Below, piece by piece: positions 27,689 through 37,491 of a DNA stretch of 44,040 nucleotides; the stretch's first letter is position 1, and the number at the start of each line of letters is the position of its first letter. A program made the position numbers and the translations under genes. The notes beneath the pieces were generated by a model. It was given only the letters and a program-made list of their open reading frames with translations. It did no database searches and was not told the origin of the DNA. Location: positions 1 through 44,040 of the forward strand of contig JAHFQA010000004.1 of the NCBI GenBank assembly GCA_023266475.1, written 5' to 3'. This stretch comes from Candidatus Woesearchaeota archaeon (GTDB taxonomy: Archaea; Nanobdellota; Nanobdellia; Woesearchaeales; GW2011-AR4).

Positions 27689-28594
27689 ATGGATAGCAAT
27701 ACTGTTAGACTTGTATCATCATTCTACAAATACAAAAAAGTTGGAAATCCCATAATATTGCAGCAAAAGCAGCTTGCACTGTGCAAATTATTGAATTTGA
27801 AAGGCAGAATACTAATTGGAGAGGAAGGCATTAATGGATCAGTGTTCGGATTAAAAAGCAATGTTGAAAAGTATAAAAAAGAATTAAGGAAAAACAAATT
27901 GTTCAAAGACATTGAATTCAAGGAGCAGGAAACTGAAAAGCAGGCATTTAGAAAATTGTTTGCGAGGGTAAGAAAGGAAGTGGTTAATTTTGGTGTTGAA
28001 GTGAATCTAAAAAATTCTGCTCCATTTATTACTCCAAGACAATTGAAGGAAACGCTTGACAGAAAAGATAACATAGTTCTTTTGGATGTCAGAAATAATT
28101 ACGAGGTGAAAATAGGAAAATTTAGGGATGCAAGAACATTAAGCATGAGAAATTTTAGAGACCTTCCAAAATACCTAAATGAAATTGAAGACTTAAAGGA
28201 AAAAAGAATTGTGACCTACTGCACAGGCGGAATAAGGTGCGAGAAGGCAACTGCATTCCTGAAGGAAAATGGATTCAAAAAAATTTCACAGCTAAAAGGC
28301 GGCATCTTAAAGTTTGGAGAAGAATTTCCAGATACTTATTGGGAAGGCAAATGCTTTGTTTTTGATGACAGGATTGCCATTGATATCAACCACAAGAACA
28401 GCAAAAAATTGAATGAATGTGTTTGGTGTTTAGAGAAGTGCGATGATTATGTAAATTGTCATAACATTAGCTGTGACAAGCTCTTCATTTGCTGTGAAAA
28501 TTGCAAAGCATTATATAATAAAAGTTGTTCAAATGAGTGCCTCAAAGCTTCAAAAAGACGAAAAGAATATCCCATAATTATTGGGCAATTATAA
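27689..28594 (+). CDS. trhO: Rhodanese-domain tRNA uridine hydroxylase family protein (TrhO/UPF0176)
   Basis: GRILIGEEGINGSVFG, YCTGGIRCEKATAFLKENGF, Cys-rich C-terminus. Confidence 0.9.
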   Translation: MDSNTVRLVSSFYKYKKVGNPIILQQKQLALCKLLNLKGRILIGEEGINGSVFGLKSNVEKYKKELRKNKLFKDIEFKEQETEKQAFRKLFARVRKEVVNFGVEVNLKNSAPFITPRQLKETLDRKDNIVLLDVRNNYEVKIGKFRDARTLSMRNFRDLPKYLNEIEDLKEKRIVTYCTGGIRCEKATAFLKENGFKKISQLKGGILKFGEEFPDTYWEGKCFVFDDRIAIDINHKNSKKLNECVWCLEKCDDYVNCHNISCDKLFICCENCKALYNKSCSNECLKASKRRKEYPIIIGQL

Positions 28595-28660
28595 CACAAA
28601 GATATATAAAGTATACACGTGAACTATAAATTATTATAATAGATAATATTTAACAAACAA

Positions 28661-30007
28661 ATGACATCAGACATAAATCTTCAGCCAGAACTAGCAAAGG
28701 CATTCGACGAACTTGGATTTCTTCAAATGACCGATATCCAGATTAAGTGCATACCTTTAATACAGCAAGGCAAAGATGTAATTGGTCAGTCCGCTACAGG
28801 CTCGGGAAAAACAGCGGCATTTGGATTTCCTATTCTGGAAAAAACAATTCATAATAATGGCCTGCAGGCGTTGATTTTGGTTCCCACTCGTGAACTGTGT
28901 GAGCAGGTATCAACTGAAATGCGAAAGTTTGCAAAGCACAAGAGAATGAATATAACTGCTGTTTACGGCGGAGTTTCAATCAACCCGCAGATTCATGCTT
29001 TGATGCATGCAGACATTGTTGTAGCTACTCCAGGAAGAATGCTTGACCACGCGCAAAGAGGCACGATTCAGCTAAATAAAATTAAAGTTCTTGTCCTGGA
29101 TGAGGCTGACAAGATGTTCGAAATGGGGTTTATAGAGGATGTCAAGAAAATAATTTCCCAAGTCCCAAAAGACAGGCAGACATTGCTTTTTAGCGCCACG
29201 ATATCTACTCAAGTGCAGGACATTGTCAGGCATTATATGAAAAATCCTGAAAAAATAAAAGTGCAATCATATGTTGACCAGGGAAAACTTGTGCAGCATT
29301 TCTATTCTGTCAATTCAAGAGACAAATTTTCCCTACTTGTGCATATTTTAAAGAATGAATCCCCTGGGATAACAATCATATTCTGCGCAACACGCAACAG
29401 GGTTGATGCGTTAAGCAAGAACCTTTACAAGCAAGGGATTGACTCGCTTAGAATCCACGGCGGCTTAAGCCAAAACAGGAGAAAGCAGGCAATGGACTTG
29501 TTTCACGACAATAAATCAAGCATTTTGGTTGCAAGCGATGTTGCAGCGCGAGGTTTGGATATAAAAAATGTGAGCCACATAATAAATTATGATATTCCAA
29601 AAACATCTAAGGAATATATACACAGGATTGGAAGGACAGCAAGAGCCGGTGAAGAGGGAAAAGTAATTTCATTGCTGTCAGAGCAAGACCACGACAATTT
29701 TAGGAATGTTTTGGGAGACAGGTCATTAATTGTTGAGCAATTAAAGCTTCCTGAATTTCAAAGAGTGCCATTTATAGCATCAGCTAGGAGGCAAGAATTT
29801 GGACACAGGAGATTTGGAGAGCAAAGGCATGGCTATTCAAGAGGCACTTCACGGCCGCACCATTCGAGAGAAAGAAGTGGCTCCTATGGATCACGAGACG
29901 GAAATTCCAGTTCTGGAGAAAATCAAAAATCATACCAACCAAGAGGAGAAAGAAGCTCATATCAATCAGGGGAAAGAAGAAGCTTTGGGCAGAGAAGGTT
30001 TAGGTAA
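28661..30007 (+). CDS. DEAD-box RNA helicase with R/G/S-rich tail
   Basis: SATGSGKTAAFGFP, PTRELCEQV, LVLDEADKM, FSATI, HRIGRTARAG. Confidence 0.95.
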   Translation: MTSDINLQPELAKAFDELGFLQMTDIQIKCIPLIQQGKDVIGQSATGSGKTAAFGFPILEKTIHNNGLQALILVPTRELCEQVSTEMRKFAKHKRMNITAVYGGVSINPQIHALMHADIVVATPGRMLDHAQRGTIQLNKIKVLVLDEADKMFEMGFIEDVKKIISQVPKDRQTLLFSATISTQVQDIVRHYMKNPEKIKVQSYVDQGKLVQHFYSVNSRDKFSLLVHILKNESPGITIIFCATRNRVDALSKNLYKQGIDSLRIHGGLSQNRRKQAMDLFHDNKSSILVASDVAARGLDIKNVSHIINYDIPKTSKEYIHRIGRTARAGEEGKVISLLSEQDHDNFRNVLGDRSLIVEQLKLPEFQRVPFIASARRQEFGHRRFGEQRHGYSRGTSRPHHSRERSGSYGSRDGNSSSGENQKSYQPRGERSSYQSGERRSFGQRRFR

Positions 30008-30156
30008 AGTTAATATTTTATTTTTAATTTGCATATTTTTATTGAATTTTAGTTTAATGTTCAATCGATATTGAATTAAATCTTAATTAATTAACAATAA
30101 TATAACAATGTACTTTTACTAGAAACATTTAAAGATAATAATTAAAGCGATTTAAA

Positions 30157-33100
30157 TTATCCAAATATTCCAAACAATCCCTTTGCCTTCTTTTCTTTGG
30201 ATTTAATCAAGGAATCAATGTCTTCCTGCTGTTTCTTCAAATTCTCAACTTGCTCTTTCAGGATTGATTTTGCAACATCGTTTGGAACTTCATCAAAAAG
30301 CTTTGCTAAGGTATCGATAGAATTCTGTAATTTACTCTTGCTTTCTTCCAATTGATTAATTTCTTCTCTCTCAGCTTTTTTTGCCAGTCCAAAGAACAGC
30401 TTAATCTTGTAGCCAAATCCCTTTTCCGAATCCTTCTTTTCAAGCTCTCCCAGCTGGCCAGAGACATTTAGCACTTCGCTTGCCTTGTCTTCAATAATGT
30501 AAATGTATTCACTAGGAACATTGGAGTCTCGCAGCGAAACCAGCTTGCTTGCAACCTGTTCTGCCTTTAGCCCTGCAACGATTTTTTCTTTAACAAGTTT
30601 AGATTCATCAGAGCTTGCAGGAGCGCTTATTTTTGCATTTACAACAAAAGGAAGCAGTTTTATGTCTCCAAACCTGTTTGGATCAATTGTACCCCTGTAA
30701 ACAGTTGTATCCTGCAGTTTTAAATCCTCTTTTAAATTGTCAACAAAAAGCCTGAGATTCTCAAAATCGCTTGCAGTTGCTGTATTAAGAACAGCCAAAA
30801 CTATTTCTGCTTTTTCAGCATTTCTTACATCGCCTTGGTCCTGGATAATGCCTGTAAACTTGCACCTTTTCTTGACTTCCTCAATAATGAAATTTCTTAA
30901 TTTGTCTTCAGTCATTACCTCGATGCATTTCTCAGCAAGGCCTTTAATCTGCTCGCATCTTTTTATGCTCTGCTCAATGCATCTTTGCCGGTCATTGTCA
31001 ATCCTTGCACATCTTTCCTCAGCATATTTTATTTCAGAACCTGTGTTTATTTCACAATTTTGCTCTATTTTTGCAGTAGAATCCTCGGCATTCTTTTGCT
31101 CATATTCATTGCACTTTTCAATGAAAGTGTCCTTTTCGCAAACGTTTGGGGTGTTTAGGCATAATCTCTGCTGCTCAAGCCAGGATTTTTCACACTGCCT
31201 TAAGAAATCATCATAAGTGCCTAAAGCGCCGATAACATTTCCAGTGATTTTAATTGCGCTGCCTGTTGTTGAGGGTGCTATGGTTACACACACATATGCA
31301 CTTACACAGCCTTTATCATCATATTTTGTTGTTACGCTCTGTCCTTCTGCACATGCTGGTTTTGAAATCTGAGGGCATTGTGGTAATTGATTTGTACATT
31401 GATAGCTTGTCACACAGCCAACATTGTCATAATAAGAGTTTAATGTTTCTCCTGTATTGCACGTTGGCCTTGCAACCTCCTTACATATTGCTGTTGAACC
31501 ATCCGAACAAGTGTAAATTATACAGTTGTTAACATCCCTTTTTCCTGAATCGACTGCACCTTCGCATGCTGGTTTTGGGCAATTAATTACAATGTTTTCA
31601 CAATAATAATATACGCAGCCGTTGGCATCGATTTTTTTTTGCAGGTTAGAATTTTCAGAGCATTTTGGAATTTCACGATACGGACACTGTGGCAATTGGC
31701 AAAGTTCAAAATCACATTTTGGGGGAATTCTCTTAACAAATCTTCCATCAGAACATTGCTGCACATCCGCAGGACATTCAATTTCATACAATTCACAATA
31801 ATATGAAGCACAACCATTACCATCAACTCTTTTTTGGACTCGGTATCCTTCCTTGCACTGTGGAATTTGTTGAGTTGGGCATAATGTACCGGAAGAAACT
31901 AAATTATTTGGCGAGCTTGCACCGCATTCTCCGCTTACGCTGATGCTGTTCAAGCCGCATTTACTTTTATCAGGATAGCAATGCCCTTCACAAGATTTTC
32001 TTGCGAGTCCATTCCAGTTTTCTGAAGGTCTGCATGTTGTTTCGCTTCCTTGGGACTCAGTATGGCCATCATAGCACTCCCATTTTGCATACTTAAATGC
32101 TTTAACAATTTGACTGACAGTTCTCTGGCTTTGGTCAAAATTTTCTTTCTTAATTCCACCCATGCATTGGTTAATATATTTGTCTTTACCACAAATTGTT
32201 GCCTGCTTAAATCTCTCGCATTCCTTCATCAACCTATCGCCTTCATGATTAAACCTCTCCTCACAGGATTTTGCTATTGCACTAATCCTCTGCTGTATTT
32301 TATACTTGTCCCTTAGTTTGCATGCCTGAATTATTGCATCCTTGTTTAAAGGACACGAATAGGCAATTGACTGTATTTTTTCCAACTCAGTTGAATCTTT
32401 ATTAAGCCTAGGTGTTCCAATCTGCGAGCATTCGATTTCCATCATTTCCCTGCATTTCGCTTCATTTTCATCAAATTGGGAGCAAATATCTTGCAAGCCA
32501 CCAACTCTTTCCTTGAATTTGCTTATTACCAAGTCTGCAAATTCGCTCGGATGATCGCAGTATTGCTTAATTTCTCTTGGGTCGATGTCATCCCCTATAA
32601 TTCCAAAAACTCGTCCATAAATCATCTGCTCACTGGAATATCCTTCGTAAGAAGGCCCAAAATCAAAGTGCGCCTCAAAACCTTCATGATTATAAGAAAA
32701 TGCGTCTTTTCTGTTCATTCTCTCTTTGGATTCAAGCATTATTTTCTGAAATTCCATTTCCGAGAATTTATCGCCCATTTTGGCTTGAGCCATTACCCGC
32801 ATATCCTCTTCGGTTACCTCTCCTCGATTAAAGCGCCCCATCATTTCCTTTTCTTTTGCATTGTCCAATTTTTTTTCATTGACACAGCTAAACCGAATGG
32901 TTTCGTCGTCCCCATTAGTAATTGAATATTGGTAGCCGCCGCAGCTGCTTTTCCAAGTAAGTTTCTCTCCGTTAAGGCCTAAAACTTTTATTGAGCAGGT
33001 GCCTTTTCCTTCGCATCCAAATCTTCCATCGTCAGAATAACATTTTTCAATTGAAAAAGACCCTTCAAAAATGCAGGATACTTGCTCTGCCACATTTTCG

Positions 33101-33213
33101 GAACTTGAACTTCCTGAGCCTGAACTTCCTAAACTACTCTGCGCAAAAGCCAGATTGCTGAGAACAAGAAATACTGCTACTAGCAAACTCAATGGCTTTC
33201 CTACTTTAATCAC
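30157..33213 (-). CDS. Large secreted protein with tandem Cys-rich modules and coiled-coil C-terminal part
   Basis: Signal peptide (SLLVAVFLVLSNLAFAQ); repeated CPxxxxPxCxxGxxxxxxxDxxGCxxxYxC units. Confidence 0.8.
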   Translation of the reverse strand: MIKVGKPLSLLVAVFLVLSNLAFAQSSLGSSGSGSSSSENVAEQVSCIFEGSFSIEKCYSDDGRFGCEGKGTCSIKVLGLNGEKLTWKSSCGGYQYSITNGDDETIRFSCVNEKKLDNAKEKEMMGRFNRGEVTEEDMRVMAQAKMGDKFSEMEFQKIMLESKERMNRKDAFSYNHEGFEAHFDFGPSYEGYSSEQMIYGRVFGIIGDDIDPREIKQYCDHPSEFADLVISKFKERVGGLQDICSQFDENEAKCREMMEIECSQIGTPRLNKDSTELEKIQSIAYSCPLNKDAIIQACKLRDKYKIQQRISAIAKSCEERFNHEGDRLMKECERFKQATICGKDKYINQCMGGIKKENFDQSQRTVSQIVKAFKYAKWECYDGHTESQGSETTCRPSENWNGLARKSCEGHCYPDKSKCGLNSISVSGECGASSPNNLVSSGTLCPTQQIPQCKEGYRVQKRVDGNGCASYYCELYEIECPADVQQCSDGRFVKRIPPKCDFELCQLPQCPYREIPKCSENSNLQKKIDANGCVYYYCENIVINCPKPACEGAVDSGKRDVNNCIIYTCSDGSTAICKEVARPTCNTGETLNSYYDNVGCVTSYQCTNQLPQCPQISKPACAEGQSVTTKYDDKGCVSAYVCVTIAPSTTGSAIKITGNVIGALGTYDDFLRQCEKSWLEQQRLCLNTPNVCEKDTFIEKCNEYEQKNAEDSTAKIEQNCEINTGSEIKYAEERCARIDNDRQRCIEQSIKRCEQIKGLAEKCIEVMTEDKLRNFIIEEVKKRCKFTGIIQDQGDVRNAEKAEIVLAVLNTATASDFENLRLFVDNLKEDLKLQDTTVYRGTIDPNRFGDIKLLPFVVNAKISAPASSDESKLVKEKIVAGLKAEQVASKLVSLRDSNVPSEYIYIIEDKASEVLNVSGQLGELEKKDSEKGFGYKIKLFFGLAKKAEREEINQLEESKSKLQNSIDTLAKLFDEVPNDVAKSILKEQVENLKKQQEDIDSLIKSKEKKAKGLFGIFG

Positions 33214-33253
33214 CTTTTTATGATTTTCTTAACAAACTTCTATATAAACTTAA

Positions 33254-33922
33254 CTAAACCTCAAAGCCGTACTTGCCATACATAGGCGTAAACAAAAATG
33301 GCCCGAAGAATTCCAATGATAAATGCCCTTCCTTATCCTTAACTCCCCTGATCATTTCCTGTTCGTTCTGATTTCCAACAGGACCAACAATTATGCCAAA
33401 AGGCTTTAATTGCTCAAGAAGTGGCTTTGGAAATTCTTTGCAAGCTGCTGTGATTATTATCTTATCAAATGGTGATTCTAAAGGCCTTCCGTTTGAGCCA
33501 TCATCTTCATAAACAGTTACATTTTGTATCTTTGCTTTCTTTAGATTTTCTCTTGCAAACTTCACTAATTCAGGCACTACTTCTGTACTTATGAATTTTC
33601 CCCTTGGTCCTATAATTTTGGCAATTATTGCAGCTTGATAGCCAGATCCGGTTCCAATTTCAAAAACTTTGTCGCCTTTTTTCAGCTCAAGCAAAGAAGT
33701 CATAATCATGACTGTTGTAGGCTGCGAAATTGTTTTTCCCCTAAGCAAAGGCAGTGGCACATCCTGATACGCTGCATTTTTTAAGTTTTCTGGTATAAAA
33801 TCTTCCCTATTTATTTGCTTGAAAGCATTTATTTCAACATCATTAAATTTAAAATTATCCTTCCAAAATTTTATCAATTCCATTTTGTATACCATCTTCT
33901 CGAAAGATGCAAAGTTAAGCAA
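33254..33922 (-). CDS. pcm: Protein-L-isoaspartate O-methyltransferase; start may be ATG at 33886
   Basis: KTISQPTTVMIMTSLLELKKGDKVFEIGTGSGYQAAIIAKI. Confidence 0.92.
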   Translation of the reverse strand: MLNFASFEKMVYKMELIKFWKDNFKFNDVEINAFKQINREDFIPENLKNAAYQDVPLPLLRGKTISQPTTVMIMTSLLELKKGDKVFEIGTGSGYQAAIIAKIIGPRGKFISTEVVPELVKFARENLKKAKIQNVTVYEDDGSNGRPLESPFDKIIITAACKEFPKPLLEQLKPFGIIVGPVGNQNEQEMIRGVKDKEGHLSLEFFGPFLFTPMYGKYGFEV

Positions 33923-33988
33923 GTACTTAAATTTTTTGAGTTGGATTGAACAAAAACATTTTTATACAATGAAAAGATTTCTTAGATT

Positions 33989-34285
33989 ATGGCGGATAAA
34001 GAGAAGATTATTGAAGTCTTAAAGAAAATTAATGACCCTGAAATACAGCTTGATATCTGGAGCCTTGGGTTGATTTACAATGTTGAAGTTGAAGGAAACA
34101 AGGTAAAGATATTGATGACATTTACAAGCCCAATGTGCCCTTACGGCCCTGCCCTAATGGACGACGTAAGACGACAGGTTTCCGCAATTGACGGAGTTGG
34201 AGAAGTTGCAATAGAATTGACATTCAACCCAGTCTGGGGTCCTGATAAAATGTCAGAAGAAGCGAAGATTGCATTGGGGATTTGA
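33989..34285 (+). CDS. DUF59/MIP18-family (SufT/PaaD-like) iron-sulfur assembly protein
   Basis: LKKINDPEIQLDIWSLGLIYNVEVEGNKVKILMTFTSPMCPYGPALMDDV. Confidence 0.9.
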   Translation: MADKEKIIEVLKKINDPEIQLDIWSLGLIYNVEVEGNKVKILMTFTSPMCPYGPALMDDVRRQVSAIDGVGEVAIELTFNPVWGPDKMSEEAKIALGI

Positions 34286-34310
34286 AATTCTTGAATTTTT
34301 TAGTATTATA

Positions 34311-34384
34311 TGGTGGGCCCAAAGAGAATTGAACTCTTGCCCCAACCCTGTGAAGGTTGTGTTCTGCCACTAGACCATGGGCCC
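34311..34384 (-). tRNA. tRNA-Val(CAC), CCA end encoded
   Basis: GGGCCCA TG GTCT AGTGGCA GAAC A CAACC TTCACAG GGTTG GGGC AAGAG TTCAATT CTCTT TGGGCCC A CCA; one D-stem C.A mismatch. Confidence 0.9.
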
Positions 34385-34429
34385 CAACGAAAAGGGATTA
34401 TATTGTTAATTTATAAAGTGTTGTTTGGT

Positions 34430-34696
34430 CTACCTGCCTTCAATTATGCCAGCAAAATACAAAGAAATCAATCCAAAAATAAACAACAATATAAGAACTG
34501 GGATGCTAATCAAAACCCTCCTTACATTTTCAGCATCTTCATGCAGCTTATGCTCAAATGAAGTTATTTCGTGCAATGCTTTTAAAGCCTCTTCCTGCTT
34601 TAACCCCCTTTTATTAAGATAGTCTTCAATTCTTGTCAAAGAAAATCCCCTTTCAAAAGCTTCTTTTCCCCATTTGACAAGATGTTCGTGAGCCAT
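34430..34696 (-). CDS. Hypothetical membrane-anchored protein
   Basis: C-terminal TM VLISIPVLILLFIFGLISLYFAGII; preceding helical SHOCT/PPR-like segment. Confidence 0.6.
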   Translation of the reverse strand: MAHEHLVKWGKEAFERGFSLTRIEDYLNKRGLKQEEALKALHEITSFEHKLHEDAENVRRVLISIPVLILLFIFGLISLYFAGIIEGR

Positions 34697-34702
34697 GAGA
34701 AT

Positions 34703-34804
34703 AACCCTCTTATCACCTCTTTTTGGATAAGGGTTTGGCCCCCCTTATTTTACGTTCATACATGGGGGTGGTTTGAGAAGAAATCGTTTTTTAAGGGGGC
34801 CAAA
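34703..34804. repeat. Two adjacent hairpins in an intergenic region
   Basis: AACCC-TC-TTATC (34703-34714)/GATAAGGGTT (34726-34735); TTTGGCCCCCCTTA (34734-34747)/TAAGGGGGCCAAA (34792-34804). Confidence 0.6.
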
Positions 34805-34859
34805 TTGAAGAGTTTGAATTTTTGTTATATACATCAATTTTTTGATGATTTTACGTTTT

Positions 34860-35270
34860 TTATCTAACCAATGACTTTGGAGGCTTCCTCATCTCTCTTA
34901 TCCACATAAGTCCTATGTGCTGCAAATCCCTGTTAAATTTGTCGCTGATCCTGTATGTTTTCTTGTAGAGATCATAATCAATGATGCCCATGCTTTTCAT
35001 AGGCGTCAAAATCCTGTCGTAAAACTGCCTTTTATTGTATGAAACCTTGACTTTTTTGCCCTTGTATGGAGGTTCATCTATCAAATCTGTTATCAGATTA
35101 CCTTCATGAAGCTTAGTTGCGAACAAGGACATCTCTGTTTTTCCAATCTCGCCGCCATTGTCCTTCATCATCTCTATAAGCAGTTTAGCAACGATTATCT
35201 GCTGCTTTGTCGCAAATACCACTTCAAATATATCTTCAGGTAGGTTAAACCTGTCAAAAAGGATAACCAT
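34860..35270 (-). CDS. Hypothetical protein, possibly winged-helix
   Basis: 136 aa, helical N-terminus followed by basic KKVKVSYNKRQFYDRILTPMKSMGIIDYD segment. Confidence 0.55.
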   Translation of the reverse strand: MVILFDRFNLPEDIFEVVFATKQQIIVAKLLIEMMKDNGGEIGKTEMSLFATKLHEGNLITDLIDEPPYKGKKVKVSYNKRQFYDRILTPMKSMGIIDYDLYKKTYRISDKFNRDLQHIGLMWIREMRKPPKSLVR

Positions 35271-35364
35271 TTTACATAGAAAGTGTTACCAGTATTTAAA
35301 TGTTTCGCTTTAAGATACTAGTATAGGAAAAGGTATAGTAATAATTTGGGCTGGAAATCTTTAA

Positions 35365-37242
35365 TCACTTTCTCCCAATAAATTCCTTTAAAATATCAAT
35401 GTAATCCATATCAACTTCAATTTCCCAGTCTTCTGGGAAGCATTGGTAATAATTTCGCCATGCATATCTTTCATCAAGGAATATAATTGCGCCTTTGTCT
35501 GTTTCTGAACGGATGCATCTTCCAGCATTTTGCAAACATTTTGTAATTGCAGGCAATACATACCCATACTCCAGCCCTTTGCCATATTTGTCATCATAAT
35601 ATTCAATTAACAATTTAGCTTCAACATCAGGCTTATTCAATGGTAGGCCGGCAATAATAACTGCTTTTAGAATATTTGGCATGTCAATGCCTTCACCAAA
35701 AGAGCCTGTTGAAATGCCCAAAAGAATAGCCCCAATTGATTTATAAGACTTAAATGCATTAAGCAATGACTCTTTTTCTTCTTTTGTCATTTTTTGTTTT
35801 TCTATAAAGATTGGCTTTTGCGTTTCCTTCCTTAAATGCTCATTGATGTTCAGCATCAAATCATAGCTCGGGAAGAATATCGCAGAATTTCCATCAATTA
35901 AATTAGCGATCTCTCCGCAAATCCTAGCTATTTCAGCATATTGTTTGTGGTTTCTTTCAACAAACTTTGTCGTTGTCTTTGGAATTATTAAATTGATCCT
36001 GTTTTTCTTTGGAAATGGGCTTTTGTATTCTTTTTCAATTACATTTTCATTAAAGCCGAGAATATCCTTGTACATTGTGGTTGGAGTCAAAGTTCCAGAC
36101 ATTAAAATCGTTGAATAACTCTTGTCTATAACTTCCCTAGACGCTATTGAAGGATCAAGGCACTTGTATGAAAGACTAATTTTCAGCTTTTTATCAATTT
36201 CTTTTGCAAGTATTCTTCCAAACCCAGCATCAGGCCCCTGCCATGCCCCAAGAAACTTTGCAACACTAAGAACGAAACTTATTTTTTGTTTTTCCCTTAT
36301 TTCATCACCAATAAATTCAAGTTCAGAAGCAACTTGCCCATAATTCTTTCTTTTAATTATTGCTTCAATAAAGGAATTTTTACTTACAACACCTTCTTGT
36401 TCTATATCCTGACCAATCTCAAAAAGTGCATTCTCGACAATTTCGAGGTTTTCAATGGTTGTATCATAACCATATTTTCTAGCCTCTTTTTTTGCATTTT
36501 CAATTGCCAAGCTTGAAGTCTTTTGCGTCAACAAATCCCTTATTCTTGCAGGAAGATTGTGGGCTTCATCAACAATCAGTATGCATTTATCCAGCTCTTT
36601 TTTAATTTTAAGAAAAAAACTATTCCTTATGCTGCTGTTGAAAACATAATAATAGTCAGCAACAATTACTTTTGCATTTCCTGCTGTCAAGACTGCAAGT
36701 TCATAAGGGCACATTTTTTTCTTTTTACCGTGCTCGATAAAGTCCTGAACATGGGAAGGCCCAATAATTTTCAGTTCTTCAATTATTTGCTTTGCTTCCA
36801 CCGTTGCCTGATTGTTTGGCTTCCTCGCATTAATGTAAAACTCGCATTTGCTCTCGTCCCTTAACGATTTGCAGTATTCATGAAACGAGCCCGATGCCAT
36901 CATTTCAACTCCATTCTGCAGGCACATCCATTTCTTTCCAATGACATCCGCGCATTCCAAATCAATATTGAATTTTTGCTTTATTTGCTTCAATGTATCT
37001 ACAACAATTTTGTGCTGTGTCTGCCTGGAAGTTAGGAAAAATATTGTTAGGCTGTTTTTCATAGCAAATGAAAGGGCAGGAGCCAAAACAGCAGCTGTTT
37101 TTCCAATCCCAGTTGGCGCGTGCATTATAATGTGCTTTTTATTTTTTAAAGCATTATAAACATCAGAAATCATGTCTGACTGTATTTCCCTTATTTTAGA
37201 GTAAGGAAAATATATTTCTTTTTGAAATTCCTCACTTAGCAT
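35365..37242 (-). CDS. XPD/DinG-family (Rad3-like) helicase with probable Fe-S cluster
   Basis: HAPTGIGKTAAVLAPAL, IVDEAHNLP, four spaced Cys (KWMCLQNG...YCKSLRDESKCEFY...KMCPYEL), QNAGRCIRSETDKG. Confidence 0.92.
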   Translation of the reverse strand: MLSEEFQKEIYFPYSKIREIQSDMISDVYNALKNKKHIIMHAPTGIGKTAAVLAPALSFAMKNSLTIFFLTSRQTQHKIVVDTLKQIKQKFNIDLECADVIGKKWMCLQNGVEMMASGSFHEYCKSLRDESKCEFYINARKPNNQATVEAKQIIEELKIIGPSHVQDFIEHGKKKKMCPYELAVLTAGNAKVIVADYYYVFNSSIRNSFFLKIKKELDKCILIVDEAHNLPARIRDLLTQKTSSLAIENAKKEARKYGYDTTIENLEIVENALFEIGQDIEQEGVVSKNSFIEAIIKRKNYGQVASELEFIGDEIREKQKISFVLSVAKFLGAWQGPDAGFGRILAKEIDKKLKISLSYKCLDPSIASREVIDKSYSTILMSGTLTPTTMYKDILGFNENVIEKEYKSPFPKKNRINLIIPKTTTKFVERNHKQYAEIARICGEIANLIDGNSAIFFPSYDLMLNINEHLRKETQKPIFIEKQKMTKEEKESLLNAFKSYKSIGAILLGISTGSFGEGIDMPNILKAVIIAGLPLNKPDVEAKLLIEYYDDKYGKGLEYGYVLPAITKCLQNAGRCIRSETDKGAIIFLDERYAWRNYYQCFPEDWEIEVDMDYIDILKEFIGRK

Positions 37243-37303
37243 AATAAAGGTATAACTTAATCATTTATAAGGATTGTTTTTTGACATGATTAATGCCATA
37301 AAT

Positions 37304-37360
37304 ATGCGAGGCTTGAGCGACTGGTGCCGAGCACTAAATTTTGTCGCGAAGCGACGGATT
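37304..37360 (+). repeat. Structured intergenic element, copy B
   Basis: GAGCGACTGGTGCCGAGCACTAAATTTTGTCGCGAAGCGACGGATT. Confidence 0.5.
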
Positions 37361-37491
37361 AAAATTATTTTTCTAAAGAGCTATTTTAATAATTTTTACT
37401 AATTAGATCTATAACTTTCTGTTTGCCTTGCCAGAAGGGCACTTCCAATAATCTAAAAAAAATTAAATTTATAAAAATAAGAAACAAAATT

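Noticed and set aside
29799-30074. 91-aa ORF overlapping the helicase C-terminus
   Set aside because: Alternate frame of an R/G/S-rich tail; low complexity.
30737-32925. Plus-strand ORFs of 159, 92, 88 and 149 aa
   Set aside because: Antisense to the 1018-aa secreted protein; no recognisable domains.
34310-34561. ORF MVGPKRIELLPQPCEGC...
   Set aside because: Overlaps tRNA-Val on the opposite strand; this is the familiar spurious translation of antisense tRNA.
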